Of a DNA stretch of 64,000 nucleotides, positions 7,328-16,280 are shown in pieces; position 1 is the stretch's first letter, and every line of letters starts with the position of its first letter. Origin of the DNA: Psychroserpens sp041224425. Lineage in GTDB: Bacteria; Bacteroidota; Bacteroidia; Flavobacteriales; Flavobacteriaceae. Below the pieces are notes generated by a model. The model had not been told where the DNA came from, searched no databases, and worked only from the letters and a program-made list of their open reading frames with translations. The DNA lies in contig NZ_JBGFGL010000077.1 of assembly GCF_041224425.1 (NCBI RefSeq), forward strand, positions 186,001 to 250,000, read 5' to 3'. The translations under genes and the position numbers were made by a program.

Positions 7328-9961
7328 TTAAAATAAAGACCCTTGTTCTCCTTCAGCATTAGGCTTTGAATCGTTAGTGTCGTCAGGCGAAGCGTTTTCT
7401 GAACTCACATCTTTTTCATCAACTACTTCAATATCTTCAGCATGAACTTCCTCTGGTGCCTCGTAAGGCAAGGGGTCCAAAAGGTTGATTTGGTTGATTT
7501 TATCCTTTGTCAGTTGGTTTCCAATAGCCGAAATGCCCTTAACAGCAATAAACTCTTCAAGATTTACCATTTCGTTATCTTTACGGTCTTTACCGCGTTC
7601 CTTGGTGAATTCAATTTCAGCCATAGGCTTCCAATCTGTGGAAACGATTTCCAATTGTGATTTTGGATGATCGGAAATAAACAATTCTTCCTTTCCTTCA
7701 TTTTCAACCAAGAAGCGTTTCACATAATACAGTTCACGCTCACCATTATAATAAATAGCAGAAATTGGTTTTTTTGGAATCCATTTTTCCAACACAATCA
7801 TGTCATCATCAAAATGAGTCGTCAATTCAGGCAAAATGGTTTTAACCATTCCAGATTGGGTAATGATCAACAAACGATCTTCTCCTCTAAATTCACCAAC
7901 CAATTCTCCTCTGCCATCAACATTTAGTCTTTGAACTGTATCATCGAACCAAATTTTTCTAGGTTTTAGAGTCGAAACGCCTTTTTCCTTAAGCTCTATT
8001 TTTTTAACGGCATATTTGGTAACCAAATTTCCTTTGGAAGCACGTCCTTTTATGAGGATTTCTGCAAAATCTAAATCCCATTTCAATTTCTTGATACTGC
8101 CTACTTGTCGTAAAAAGATTGTTACAACCTCTGCTTCTCCATTAGGATTGGCGGAGAAATACCAAATTTTGGAATTCTTGTTGCCATTGGTCATGTCGTA
8201 CTCACGATCACGAGTAATTGATGTCACGGCAAAACGTTTTACATAGGTTGCACCTTTACTTCCATCACGATAGATCATATTATAAATGGTACGCTTGTCC
8301 TTTTTCTTGAATACAGCCACATGAATGATATCCTTTCCAACAAAGGTCTTACTGTCTACCTTGGTCACCATCATGGTTCCGTTTGCAGTAAAAACAATAA
8401 TGTCGTCGATATCACTACAATCGCAAACATATTCATCACGTCTTAGTGAGGTTCCAATAAAGCCTTCTTCTCTATTGACGTAGAGTTTTGTGTTTCTAAT
8501 GACTACTTTTGTCGCATCAACATCCTCAAAGGTTCTGATTTCGGTTTTACGCTCGCGACCTTCTCCATAGTCTTTTTTCAAACGCTCAAAATAAGCAATA
8601 GCATAATCAATAAGATTTGCCAAATGATGTTTTACTTCAGCAATTTGATCTTCTAAGGCTTCTATTTTTTGTTGTGCTTTATCAATATCAAATTTTGAAA
8701 TACGCTTGATTCGAATTTCGGTTAAGCGAATTATGTCTTCTTCAGTAACCTTACGCTTTAAATGCTTCACATGAGGCTTTAATCCTTTATCAATAGCCTG
8801 AATAACGCCTTCCCACGTTTCTTCTTCCTCGATGTCACGATAGATACGGTTTTCAATGAAGATACGTTCAAGCGAAGCGAAATGCCATTGTTCTTCAAAC
8901 TCTCCTAATTTGATTTCAAGTTCACTCTTAAGCAGTTCTACTGTATTGTCTGTAGAGCGACGAAGCATTTCAGATACACCAATAAACAAAGGTTTGTTGT
9001 CTTCGATAACACAACCCAAAGGTGAAATAGACACTTCACAGTGTGTGAATGCATACAATGCATCAATGGTTTTGTCTGGAGAAATTCCAGAAGGCAAATG
9101 CACTAAAATTTCAACATCAGCAGCCGTGTTGTCTTCAATTTTTTTGATTTTGATTTTACCCTTGTCATTTGACTTGAGAATGGAATCAATTAAGGAGGAT
9201 GTGTTTGTGCCATATGGAATTTCAGTAATTACTAAAGTATTCTTATCTAATTGGGATATTTTAGCACGAACCCTAACTTTTCCTCCACGTTGACCATCAT
9301 TGTAATTTGTGAAGTCAGCAATTCCAGCCGTAGGAAAATCAGGAACCAATTTAAATCGTTTGCCTTGTAAATGTTTTATGGAAGCCTCTATAAGTTCAAT
9401 GAAATTATGAGGTAAAATTTTTGTTGACAATCCGACAGCAATTCCTTCACCACCTTGAGCCAACAATAATGGGAACATCACAGGTAAATTGATAGGCTCT
9501 TTTCGTCTTCCATCATAACTCGCTTGCCATTCTGTGATTTTCGGATTATAAACCACATCTAAAGCAAATTTTGAGAGTCGAGCTTCAATGTAACGTGAAG
9601 CAGCAGCACTATCACCAGTCAATATATTTCCCCAGTTCCCTTGCGTATCGATCAATAAATCTTTTTGGCCAATTTGTACCATGGCATCAGCAATACTTGC
9701 ATCGCCATGAGGATGGTACTGCATGGTATGACCAACGATGTTGGCAACCTTATTGTATCTGCCATCGTCCAAATCCTTCATGGAATGCATGATTCGACGT
9801 TGCACAGGCTTAAATCCGTCTTCAATTGCTGGTACTGCACGCTCCAGGATAACATAAGATGCATAGTCTAAGAACCAATCCTTATACATACCAGTAACTC
9901 TGGTAATTGTATCATTGTTTTCTTCGTGATTCTCGTTTGTATCGTTTATCGATTCGCTCAT
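7328..9961 (-). CDS. parC: DNA topoisomerase IV subunit A
   Basis: This 877-residue protein is the DNA-cleaving subunit of a type IIA topoisomerase. The 5Y-CAP domain contains the catalytic pair R123-Y124 (AASRYIEAR). The quinolone-determining region begins HPHGDASIADAMV (83-95). A C-terminal beta-pinwheel-like domain and a long acidic tail follow. Pairing with parE two genes upstream, rather than with a gyrase set, supports ParC. At the position of E. coli ParC Ser80 there is Ala88, and at Glu84 there is Asp92. The start lies three bases after the upstream membrane-protein stop, indicating one operon. Confidence 0.93.
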   Translation of the reverse strand: MSESINDTNENHEENNDTITRVTGMYKDWFLDYASYVILERAVPAIEDGFKPVQRRIMHSMKDLDDGRYNKVANIVGHTMQYHPHGDASIADAMVQIGQKDLLIDTQGNWGNILTGDSAAASRYIEARLSKFALDVVYNPKITEWQASYDGRRKEPINLPVMFPLLLAQGGEGIAVGLSTKILPHNFIELIEASIKHLQGKRFKLVPDFPTAGIADFTNYNDGQRGGKVRVRAKISQLDKNTLVITEIPYGTNTSSLIDSILKSNDKGKIKIKKIEDNTAADVEILVHLPSGISPDKTIDALYAFTHCEVSISPLGCVIEDNKPLFIGVSEMLRRSTDNTVELLKSELEIKLGEFEEQWHFASLERIFIENRIYRDIEEEETWEGVIQAIDKGLKPHVKHLKRKVTEEDIIRLTEIRIKRISKFDIDKAQQKIEALEDQIAEVKHHLANLIDYAIAYFERLKKDYGEGRERKTEIRTFEDVDATKVVIRNTKLYVNREEGFIGTSLRRDEYVCDCSDIDDIIVFTANGTMMVTKVDSKTFVGKDIIHVAVFKKKDKRTIYNMIYRDGSKGATYVKRFAVTSITRDREYDMTNGNKNSKIWYFSANPNGEAEVVTIFLRQVGSIKKLKWDLDFAEILIKGRASKGNLVTKYAVKKIELKEKGVSTLKPRKIWFDDTVQRLNVDGRGELVGEFRGEDRLLIITQSGMVKTILPELTTHFDDDMIVLEKWIPKKPISAIYYNGERELYYVKRFLVENEGKEELFISDHPKSQLEIVSTDWKPMAEIEFTKERGKDRKDNEMVNLEEFIAVKGISAIGNQLTKDKINQINLLDPLPYEAPEEVHAEDIEVVDEKDVSSENASPDDTNDSKPNAEGEQGSLF

Positions 9962-9964
9962 TAA

Positions 9965-10444
9965 TTATTCCGCTTTTTTATTGGCTTTGACAATTTTCTT
10001 TAGAGATTGTCTCATGTAACGACGCTTGCGTCTGTTGACCAAACTAATATTGAAATTTTCCCTACGTTTTCCGCCTCTTGAATCTTTAAGATAAAGTGTT
10101 AAGACTCTGTAGATGACATAATTTTTGAAACTATATGCAATAAGATCTTTTTTATCAAACTCAACAACGCGCTGTCTGTAATTAAAATGATCAGACAACA
10201 AAAGCCCTCTGTTGATAACAATTACCTTTTTGCCATCGCTATCATACTCAAAGTATCTGCTGATGAAATGGATTATAAAGAAAATCACTACAAAAATAAG
10301 AGCAAAAATCACGGCACTCATCGTAGCATTACTAGTGAACAACCTCAAGGATTTAATAAAAATAGGCAATGCTATTGCTAGAACAAAGAATATAAAATAT
10401 ACAGAAATAATTGTATTTCTAACTTTCGAATTATTGGTACGCAT
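9965..10444 (-). CDS. Small conserved membrane protein between parE and parC
   Basis: This 159-residue protein has two N-terminal membrane segments (about 12-32 and 42-62) and a basic cytoplasmic domain (RRENFNISLVNRRKRRYMRQ and nearby). The order of two helices followed by a beta-rich segment resembles bacterial PH-type membrane domains, but I cannot confirm that. The ATG overlaps the parE stop by one base (TAATG), and parC starts three bases after its stop. It is therefore made together with both topoisomerase subunits. Function unknown. Confidence 0.75.
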   Translation of the reverse strand: MRTNNSKVRNTIISVYFIFFVLAIALPIFIKSLRLFTSNATMSAVIFALIFVVIFFIIHFISRYFEYDSDGKKVIVINRGLLLSDHFNYRQRVVEFDKKDLIAYSFKNYVIYRVLTLYLKDSRGGKRRENFNISLVNRRKRRYMRQSLKKIVKANKKAE

Positions 10445-12297
10445 TAATCTTCTACAATATCTAGTTCAACTTTCAAATTATCAATTATAAACTCTTGTCT
10501 AGAAGGCGTATTTTTACCCATATAAAATGAAAGCAATTCATCAATTGACATGTCTTTGTCCAGCATGACTGGATCTAAGCGAATGTCATCACCTATGAAG
10601 TGTTGGAACTCATCTGGTGAAATTTCTCCTAAACCTTTAAATCGTGTGATTTCGGGTTTCGGTTTTAGTTTCTCTATTGCATTACGACGTTCTTCATCGG
10701 AATAGCAATAAATAGTTTCTTTTTTATTACGAACCCTAAACAAAGGGGTTTGCAAAATGTATAAGTGACCTTCTTTTATCAATTCTGGGAAAAATTGCAA
10801 AAAGAAAGTAATCAGTAACAATCTAATGTGCATTCCATCGACATCAGCATCTGTAGCAATAACAATATTATTATATCGCAAATCTTCAAGAGATTCTTCA
10901 ATATTTAAAGCTGCTTGAAGTAAATTGAATTCTTCATTTTCATATACTATTTTCTTGCTTAAACCATAACAGTTCAATGGCTTTCCTTTTAAGCTAAAAA
11001 CAGCTTGTGTATTAACATCCCTAGACTTGGTAATACTTCCAGAGGCGGAATCTCCCTCTGTGATAAAAAGGGTCGTTTCAAGATTACGCTCATTTTTAGT
11101 ATCTCCAAAATGAACACGACAATCTCTTAACTTCTTATTGTGAAGGTTTGCCTTTTTTGCACGTTCTCTAGCCAATTTACGAATCCCAGAAAGTTCTTTA
11201 CGCTCGCGTTCGGCTTGTAAAATCTTACGCTGGATTTTCTCTGCAGTATTAGGATTTTTATGTAGGTAGTTATCGAGATATGTTTTTACGAAATCATTGA
11301 TATAGGTTCTTACCGTTGGCAAATCGCCTCCCATATCAGTTGAGCCTAATTTGGTTTTGGTCTGACTTTCAAAAACTGGTTCCATTACCTTAATGGAAAT
11401 TGCTGAAACAACCGATTTTCTTACATCGGAAGCATCGTAATTCTTTCCATAAAACTCACGAAGTGTTTTGACCAAAGCTTCCCTAAATGCTGCCAAATGG
11501 GTTCCTCCTTGAGTTGTATTCTGACCATTCACAAAACTGTGATACTGTTCACTATACTGGGTTTTACTATGAGTTAAAGCCACTTCAATATCGCTGCCTT
11601 TCAAATGAATAATATCATAAAGGCGATCAGACTCCGTAATATTTTCAGCTAATAAATCTTTAAGTCCGTTTTCACTGTAGAACTTTTCACCATTAAAAAC
11701 TATCGTCAATCCTGGATTCAGATAGACATAGTTTTTCAGCATCTTTTCTACATATTCATTTCGAAACTTGTAGTTTTTGAAAATCGTTTCATCAGGCACA
11801 AAAGACACTTTAGTTCCTTTACGTCTTGAGGTATCATCAAGCGTTTCCTCATTGGTCAAGTTTCCAAGTTCAAACTCTGCCGAAGCTGATTTTCCGTCTC
11901 TAGTAGATTCTACCCTAAAATAAGCCGATAAGGCATTAACGGCTTTAGTACCTACACCGTTAAGTCCGACAGATTTCTTAAAAGCCCTAGAGTCATATTT
12001 TCCTCCAGTATTCATTTTAGAAACCACATCAACCACCTTACCCAACGGGATGCCACGACCATAATCGCGGACAATCACTTTGTTTCCTTGAATAGAAATG
12101 TCAATCGTCTTTCCAGCTCCCATCACAAATTCGTCGATGGAATTGTCTATGACTTCTTTTAATAGGATGTAAATTCCGTCGTCAGGAGAAGACCCATCGC
12201 CCAATTTACCAATATACATACCTGGACGCATTCGGATGTGCTCTTTCCAATCGAGTGAACGTATGTTTTCTTCAGTATAATTAGACTCTGGTACCAT
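10444..12297 (-). CDS. parE: DNA topoisomerase IV subunit B
   Basis: This 617-residue ATPase subunit shows the GHKL fold: EVIDNSIDEF (Mg/ATP glutamate and asparagine), DYGRGIP, and GLNGVGTKAVNALS. It also has the TOPRIM metal-binding motifs ITEGDSASGS and DADVDGMHI. Length and the absence of the long GyrB insertion support ParE. With ParC it decatenates daughter chromosomes. It is the first gene of the parE-membrane protein-parC operon. The start MVPESNYTEENIRSLDWKEH leads straight into the conserved N-terminal arm, supporting the ATG at 12297. Confidence 0.93.
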   Translation of the reverse strand: MVPESNYTEENIRSLDWKEHIRMRPGMYIGKLGDGSSPDDGIYILLKEVIDNSIDEFVMGAGKTIDISIQGNKVIVRDYGRGIPLGKVVDVVSKMNTGGKYDSRAFKKSVGLNGVGTKAVNALSAYFRVESTRDGKSASAEFELGNLTNEETLDDTSRRKGTKVSFVPDETIFKNYKFRNEYVEKMLKNYVYLNPGLTIVFNGEKFYSENGLKDLLAENITESDRLYDIIHLKGSDIEVALTHSKTQYSEQYHSFVNGQNTTQGGTHLAAFREALVKTLREFYGKNYDASDVRKSVVSAISIKVMEPVFESQTKTKLGSTDMGGDLPTVRTYINDFVKTYLDNYLHKNPNTAEKIQRKILQAERERKELSGIRKLARERAKKANLHNKKLRDCRVHFGDTKNERNLETTLFITEGDSASGSITKSRDVNTQAVFSLKGKPLNCYGLSKKIVYENEEFNLLQAALNIEESLEDLRYNNIVIATDADVDGMHIRLLLITFFLQFFPELIKEGHLYILQTPLFRVRNKKETIYCYSDEERRNAIEKLKPKPEITRFKGLGEISPDEFQHFIGDDIRLDPVMLDKDMSIDELLSFYMGKNTPSRQEFIIDNLKVELDIVED

Positions 12298-12421
12298 ATA
12301 TAAAGGACGAAAATTTGATAAAACGCTAATATAAGATTATACAATAAAAAATGAAATATGGTTTTGCTAAAGTAATTAACAAGTTATGAAGCAAAAATTT
12401 GCCAATTTCACAAAAGATGGA

Positions 12422-13186
12422 CTAAAAATTCTTTAAAGTAAACCCAAAGGTCAAAAATTGATCTTCTTCATCTTGATTTTGAATCACAACACTTTCAAAT
12501 GTATGAAGGTAATTAATTTTAAAACTCAAAAACTTCCACAAAGGAAACTCTACTCCAATATCAGCTTGCCAACGATAATTTTCGCTATCGCTTAATGACG
12601 GTTGAAAATAACTTTCATGCTTCAAAATCATTTTTTTCTCAAACAATTCGTACTTTCCATTGATCCATATTGTGCCTCGAAGTGTATTTATGGAACTGTT
12701 TCCATTATACATGGACTTATTGAATATACGGGTTTTGAATTCGGTTTCTTCGTACTCAAACGTCAAAGAAGCCTTTAGCCAATGCTTTTCATGCTTTAGA
12801 ATCTGATAAGTCGCACCTGCTCCAACCAGATAGCGAAGATCTATTTCCCTTCTGAAATTGGTACTGACAAAACCTAAAACTTGCGGATATAATCGACGTT
12901 CAGGATTGAAATACAGGAAATTCAAACTCAAGAAATCAGCATCTGCTTTAACTCTTCCAAATTCTTGATATACGTAGGAATTGGTGTTTTTATAAACCCA
13001 CTTTTCCCAGGGTTTAATACTAAAGTCTGTTCGTCCCCTAAAAATCAAGGTTTCCACATTTCCACCTTGCCAAAAACCTGTCAAGGAAAGACTTGCTTTT
13101 ACCTTAAGGGAATCGCTTTCGTTTATTTGTCCATAAACTGAAAATGGAACTATGCATATAAAAATGTAAAACCAAAACTTATTCAT
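12422..13186 (-). CDS. DUF481 family outer-membrane protein
   Basis: The 254-residue protein has a signal peptide ending SVYGQ (about residue 20). The rest consists of alternating amphipathic strands rich in aromatic residues, ending in a C-terminal phenylalanine (TLKNF) as expected of an outer-membrane barrel. Segments such as LSLTGFWQGGNVETLIFRG and EFPLWKFLSFKINYLHTF fit the DUF481/YdiY salt-induced outer-membrane family. It appears to be a single-gene unit between ychF and parE. Ligand or role unknown. Confidence 0.8.
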   Translation of the reverse strand: MNKFWFYIFICIVPFSVYGQINESDSLKVKASLSLTGFWQGGNVETLIFRGRTDFSIKPWEKWVYKNTNSYVYQEFGRVKADADFLSLNFLYFNPERRLYPQVLGFVSTNFRREIDLRYLVGAGATYQILKHEKHWLKASLTFEYEETEFKTRIFNKSMYNGNSSINTLRGTIWINGKYELFEKKMILKHESYFQPSLSDSENYRWQADIGVEFPLWKFLSFKINYLHTFESVVIQNQDEEDQFLTFGFTLKNF

Positions 13187-13232
13187 CTCATCATTTTAAA
13201 TTAAAATCGTGAAATGAGGAACTAAATTGAGC

Positions 13233-14327
13233 CTAGACGTTAAATAGGAAATGCATCACATCGCCATCCTTGACAATGTAGTTTTTTCCTTCAACACGCA
13301 TTTTTCCAGCTTCCTTGACTTTTGATTCACTGCCATAATTGATGTAGTCATCGTAGGCAATGACTTCTGCTCTAATGAAGCCTTTCTCAAAATCGGTGTG
13401 AATCACTCCAGCAGCTTGTGGTGCCGTAGCACCAACATCAACTGTCCATGCGCGAACTTCCTTAACACCAGCTGTAAAATAGGTTTGCTGATTCAATAAT
13501 TTATAGGCAGAACGAATCAATTTGGAAGAACCTGGCTCTTCTAATCCAATATCTTGTAAAAACATCTGACGCTCTTCGTAATCATCCAATTCATTGATAT
13601 CTGCTTCAGTTCCAACAGCAAGCACTAAAACTTCAGCATTCTCATCCTTTACAGTTTCGCGTACTTTTTCTACATAAGCATTTCCAGAAACCGCACTACC
13701 TTCATCAACGTTACAAACATACATGACTGGTTTAGCTGTAATCAATTGATATGAGTTTACAAAATCTTCATATTCCTCATCAGAAAACGAAATCGCTCTT
13801 ACCGATTGTCCTGATTCCAAACCTTGCTTGAGCTTCAATAAAATTGCTTCTTCTTTTTGGGCTTCTTTATTTCCAGTTCTGGCAGCACGCGTAATTTTAT
13901 CCAACTTCTTCTCAACAGTTTCCAAATCCTTAAGCTGCAATTCCATATCAATGGTTTCCTTATCGCGAATAGGATCTACACTGCCATCAACATGTACGAC
14001 ATTGTCATTATCAAAACAACGCAATACATGCAAAATAGCATCTGTTTCACGAATATTACCAAGGAATTGGTTTCCCAGTCCTTCACCTTTACTGGCCCCT
14101 TTTACCAAACCAGCAATATCAACAATCTCAACGGTTGCAGGAATGACACGCTCAGGATTAACCAATGATTCTAATTTCTGAAGTCTTGGGTCTGGTACAT
14201 TAACCACTCCTATATTGGGTTCGATGGTACAAAATGGGAAGTTTGCACTTTGCGCTTTGGCATTTGACAAACAGTTAAACAATGTCGATTTCCCAACATT
14301 TGGTAATCCTACAATTCCAGCTTTCAT
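13233..14327 (-). CDS. ychF: Redox-regulated ribosome-binding ATPase YchF (Obg-related)
   Basis: This 364-residue protein has the P-loop GLPNVGKST (7-15), the switch segment DIAGLVKGASKGEGLGNQF, and an altered nucleotide-specificity motif (VCNVDE in place of NKxD) that makes YchF prefer ATP. A coiled-coil insertion sits in the middle and a TGS domain at the C-terminus (DFEKGFIRAEVIAYDDY onward). YchF binds ribosomes and modulates stress responses and translation. A TAnnTTTG element is present at 14348-14355. Confidence 0.96.
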   Translation of the reverse strand: MKAGIVGLPNVGKSTLFNCLSNAKAQSANFPFCTIEPNIGVVNVPDPRLQKLESLVNPERVIPATVEIVDIAGLVKGASKGEGLGNQFLGNIRETDAILHVLRCFDNDNVVHVDGSVDPIRDKETIDMELQLKDLETVEKKLDKITRAARTGNKEAQKEEAILLKLKQGLESGQSVRAISFSDEEYEDFVNSYQLITAKPVMYVCNVDEGSAVSGNAYVEKVRETVKDENAEVLVLAVGTEADINELDDYEERQMFLQDIGLEEPGSSKLIRSAYKLLNQQTYFTAGVKEVRAWTVDVGATAPQAAGVIHTDFEKGFIRAEVIAYDDYINYGSESKVKEAGKMRVEGKNYIVKDGDVMHFLFNV

Positions 14328-14347
14328 AACTTATAAATTTGCGATTG

Positions 14348-14355
14348 CAAATATA
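14348..14355 (-). promoter_or_regulatory. Putative -7 promoter element for ychF
   Basis: The reverse strand reads TATATTTG, an exact TAnnTTTG match 21 bases before the ychF ATG. No TTG sits at the expected -33 spacing. Confidence 0.45.
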
Positions 14356-14374
14356 GTGTTCCGCTTGAAATTAA

Positions 14375-14509
14375 TTAGAACTCAAACCTAAAAAATATCA
14401 TATTGATGATGTAAAGGAATATTCCTAGAAAAACTAGTCCTACGATAGTAAACAAGGTACATCCTAAATATTTCCAAAACCCAGTATAGCCTTCCTTATT
14501 GTTTTCCAT
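14375..14509 (-). CDS. Small single-pass membrane protein (44 residues)
   Basis: An ATG at 14509 opens a 44-codon frame whose product has a short polar N-terminus (MENNKEGYTGFWKYLG), one strongly hydrophobic helix (about 17-40) and an aromatic C-terminus ending FRFEF. It fills the gap upstream of ychF on the same strand. The even hydropathy and Met start look like a real small membrane protein, but there is no homology evidence. Confidence 0.5.
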   Translation of the reverse strand: MENNKEGYTGFWKYLGCTLFTIVGLVFLGIFLYIINMIFFRFEF

Positions 14510-14657
14510 ATTGGCAAGGTAATCAAATCACGAGGATTTGAGACTTCAGTTTATATAAAATCAATTCAACAAGGTAGGAATTTTGTAAAGTGAATTGTTT
14601 AAATTTATAGAAAATAGGATGCTCCTATTAATTAATAACAATCTAAAATCAACCTCG

Positions 14658-15785
14658 ATGAAATTTTATGTTTTTGTAATTTTAGCTTGCCTCACTCTTA
14701 TGACTTGCAGTAAGGACGACAGTTCAGATGACAGTCAGAAATTAACCATTACCGGAAAGTTTTTAGCACCTAACAGCAATGACCCGATATCTGGAGCTCA
14801 TGTAAGGGCTTATGCCAATGGAGAAATCAAATCGCAAACCACAACAAACCCAAAGGGAGAATTTGCGCTTCCCATTAACCAAGGAGACTATAATTTAGTC
14901 ATCAATAAGGGCAAGTTTAAAGTAGAACAAAATATCAATGTAGATCGTAGCGTCGATTTAGATAGCTTGGTGTTTAACACACTTCCCAATATTGCTGTTG
15001 TTACAGGTTACTATGACAATATCGAAAGTGTATTGTACAGTATCGGACTCTTTGATCCAGTAAGTGGAGAACCTTTATTTGATATTATTGAAGGTAATCA
15101 AGGTGTTTCAAGAAACTCAATCCAACACAACAAGCATCGTCATCATGGTTCATTGGAGCGCAATACTAATTCAAATCCCTTATTGTTACCTAATGTAAGT
15201 TATAATTTCGGAGATTTAATGGATGATCCTGAGCTTATGGCAACTTATGACATTGTCTTTCTGAATTGTGGTGTGAGCGATGTACTTGAAAGTGATTCAG
15301 GTGTGCTGGAAAATTATGTGTCCAATGGTGGTATTTTGTATGCTACTGATTGGGCTTCAGGGTATTTGGATGCTATCACCAATTCTGGAGCGAATTACAT
15401 CACTCCTTATGTTCCAGAAAAAAGTGGTACTTCAACATCTACTGTTGCAACGATACTAAGTGAAGATTTAGATGAATGGCTATTGCAAAACTTTAATATT
15501 TCAATTGACGAAACGGTCTTAATTGATGATTTTTTATATTCTTGGCAAGTAATTGATAGTTATGATCCAAATACCGCAGTTGCTTGGCTTAATGGTCCGG
15601 TAACTTATCGCGATGGAAGTAATATTGAAATTTCGGAAAACAAAGATTTAGCATTTACTTTTCTTCATGGAGATGGTGCCGTACTCTACTCATCTTTTCA
15701 TACAGAAAACAACAGTGTTGAAGAAGTTACAGATGTTGAACGTGTCATGCAATACTTGGTATTTGAAATGTCTGATATAGAATAA
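14658..15785 (+). CDS. Lipoprotein with carboxypeptidase-regulatory-like domain
   Basis: The ATG at 14658 gives 375 residues starting with a lipoprotein signal (MKFYVFVILACLTLMTC, lipidated Cys17). A TTG 63 bases upstream would add residues before the signal peptide and is rejected. Residues 30-110 form a carboxypeptidase-regulatory-like beta-sandwich (ITGKFLAPNSNDPISGAHV...GEFALPINQGDYNLVI). The remainder resembles a class I glutamine-amidotransferase-like or ThuA-like Rossmann domain, with YDIVFLNCGVSD, NGGILYATDWASGY and FTFLHGDGAVLYSSFH. Probably exposed at the outer membrane or periplasm. Function unknown. Confidence 0.75.
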   Translation: MKFYVFVILACLTLMTCSKDDSSDDSQKLTITGKFLAPNSNDPISGAHVRAYANGEIKSQTTTNPKGEFALPINQGDYNLVINKGKFKVEQNINVDRSVDLDSLVFNTLPNIAVVTGYYDNIESVLYSIGLFDPVSGEPLFDIIEGNQGVSRNSIQHNKHRHHGSLERNTNSNPLLLPNVSYNFGDLMDDPELMATYDIVFLNCGVSDVLESDSGVLENYVSNGGILYATDWASGYLDAITNSGANYITPYVPEKSGTSTSTVATILSEDLDEWLLQNFNISIDETVLIDDFLYSWQVIDSYDPNTAVAWLNGPVTYRDGSNIEISENKDLAFTFLHGDGAVLYSSFHTENNSVEEVTDVERVMQYLVFEMSDIE

Positions 15786-15801
15786 TAAAACACGATTATA
15801 T

Positions 15802-15835
15802 AAAAAAGCCCAAGCAAAATGCTCGGGCTTTTTTT
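15802..15835. terminator. Bidirectional intrinsic terminator
   Basis: A ten-base stem with one mismatch (AGCCCAAGCA, loop AAA, TGCTCGGGCT) is flanked by an A-run on the left and a T-run on the right. It lies between the convergent lipoprotein and ferredoxin genes and can stop transcription both ways. Confidence 0.85.
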
Positions 15836-15852
15836 CGTTTTATAATATCGTT

Positions 15853-16206
15853 TTAATCATCAGGATGCATAAATCGTTGTTTTGCTAGCAGCTCTTCAAC
15901 AGTTTCTTCATGATCTTCATCTGGAACACAACAATCTACTGGACAAACAGCAGCGCATTGTGGTTCTTCATGAAATCCTTGACACTCTGTACATTTGTCT
16001 GGAGCAATGTAGTATACTTCATCACTAATTGGTTCTTGGGCTTCCTCAGCATCAACTTCCTTTCCGCTAGGCAAAACGACAGTTCCTGTTAAGCTCGTGC
16101 CATCTTTGTATCTCCAATCATCTGCACCTTCGTATATTGCTGTATTTGGACACTCTGGCTCACATGCTCCACAATTGATACATTCATCTGTAATTATTAT
16201 TGCCAT
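15853..16206 (-). CDS. 2[4Fe-4S] ferredoxin
   Basis: This 117-residue protein has an N-terminal cluster-binding motif CINCGACEPECP (from residue 9) and a second set CTECQGFHEEPQCAAVCPVDCC, in which the spacer between the second and third cysteines is extended as in Allochromatium-type ferredoxins. The acidic tail (PDEDHEETVEELL) is typical of electron carriers. It works in the cytoplasm as a low-potential electron donor. It is divergent from the acyl-CoA reductase gene with overlapping promoter elements. Confidence 0.93.
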   Translation of the reverse strand: MAIIITDECINCGACEPECPNTAIYEGADDWRYKDGTSLTGTVVLPSGKEVDAEEAQEPISDEVYYIAPDKCTECQGFHEEPQCAAVCPVDCCVPDEDHEETVEELLAKQRFMHPDD

Positions 16207-16229
16207 AGTATTTCTTCTTATTTATTGCT

Positions 16230-16237
16230 TAAATTTG
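16230..16237 (+). promoter_or_regulatory. Putative -7 promoter element for the acyl-CoA reductase gene
   Basis: TAAATTTG matches TAnnTTTG exactly, 43 bases before the ATG at 16281. It lies back to back with the ferredoxin promoter element at 16243-16250. Confidence 0.5.
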
Positions 16238-16242
16238 CAGTG

Positions 16243-16250
16243 CAAAAATA
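16243..16250 (-). promoter_or_regulatory. Putative -7 promoter element for the ferredoxin gene
   Basis: The reverse strand reads TATTTTTG, an exact TAnnTTTG match 37 bases before the ferredoxin ATG. It nearly touches the divergent element at 16230-16237, so the two promoters may compete. Confidence 0.5.
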
Positions 16251-16280
16251 AAGCCAAAACATCGTTTTACCAAACTGAGA

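Noticed and set aside
8856..9293. 145-codon forward frame inside parC
   Set aside because: It lies wholly antisense within the strongly conserved parC gene, has no start context or recognisable product, and codes in a shadow frame.
14595..14657. Lipoprotein starting at TTG 14595
   Set aside because: Adds a polar stretch before the lipoprotein signal peptide; ATG 14658 starts exactly at the signal.
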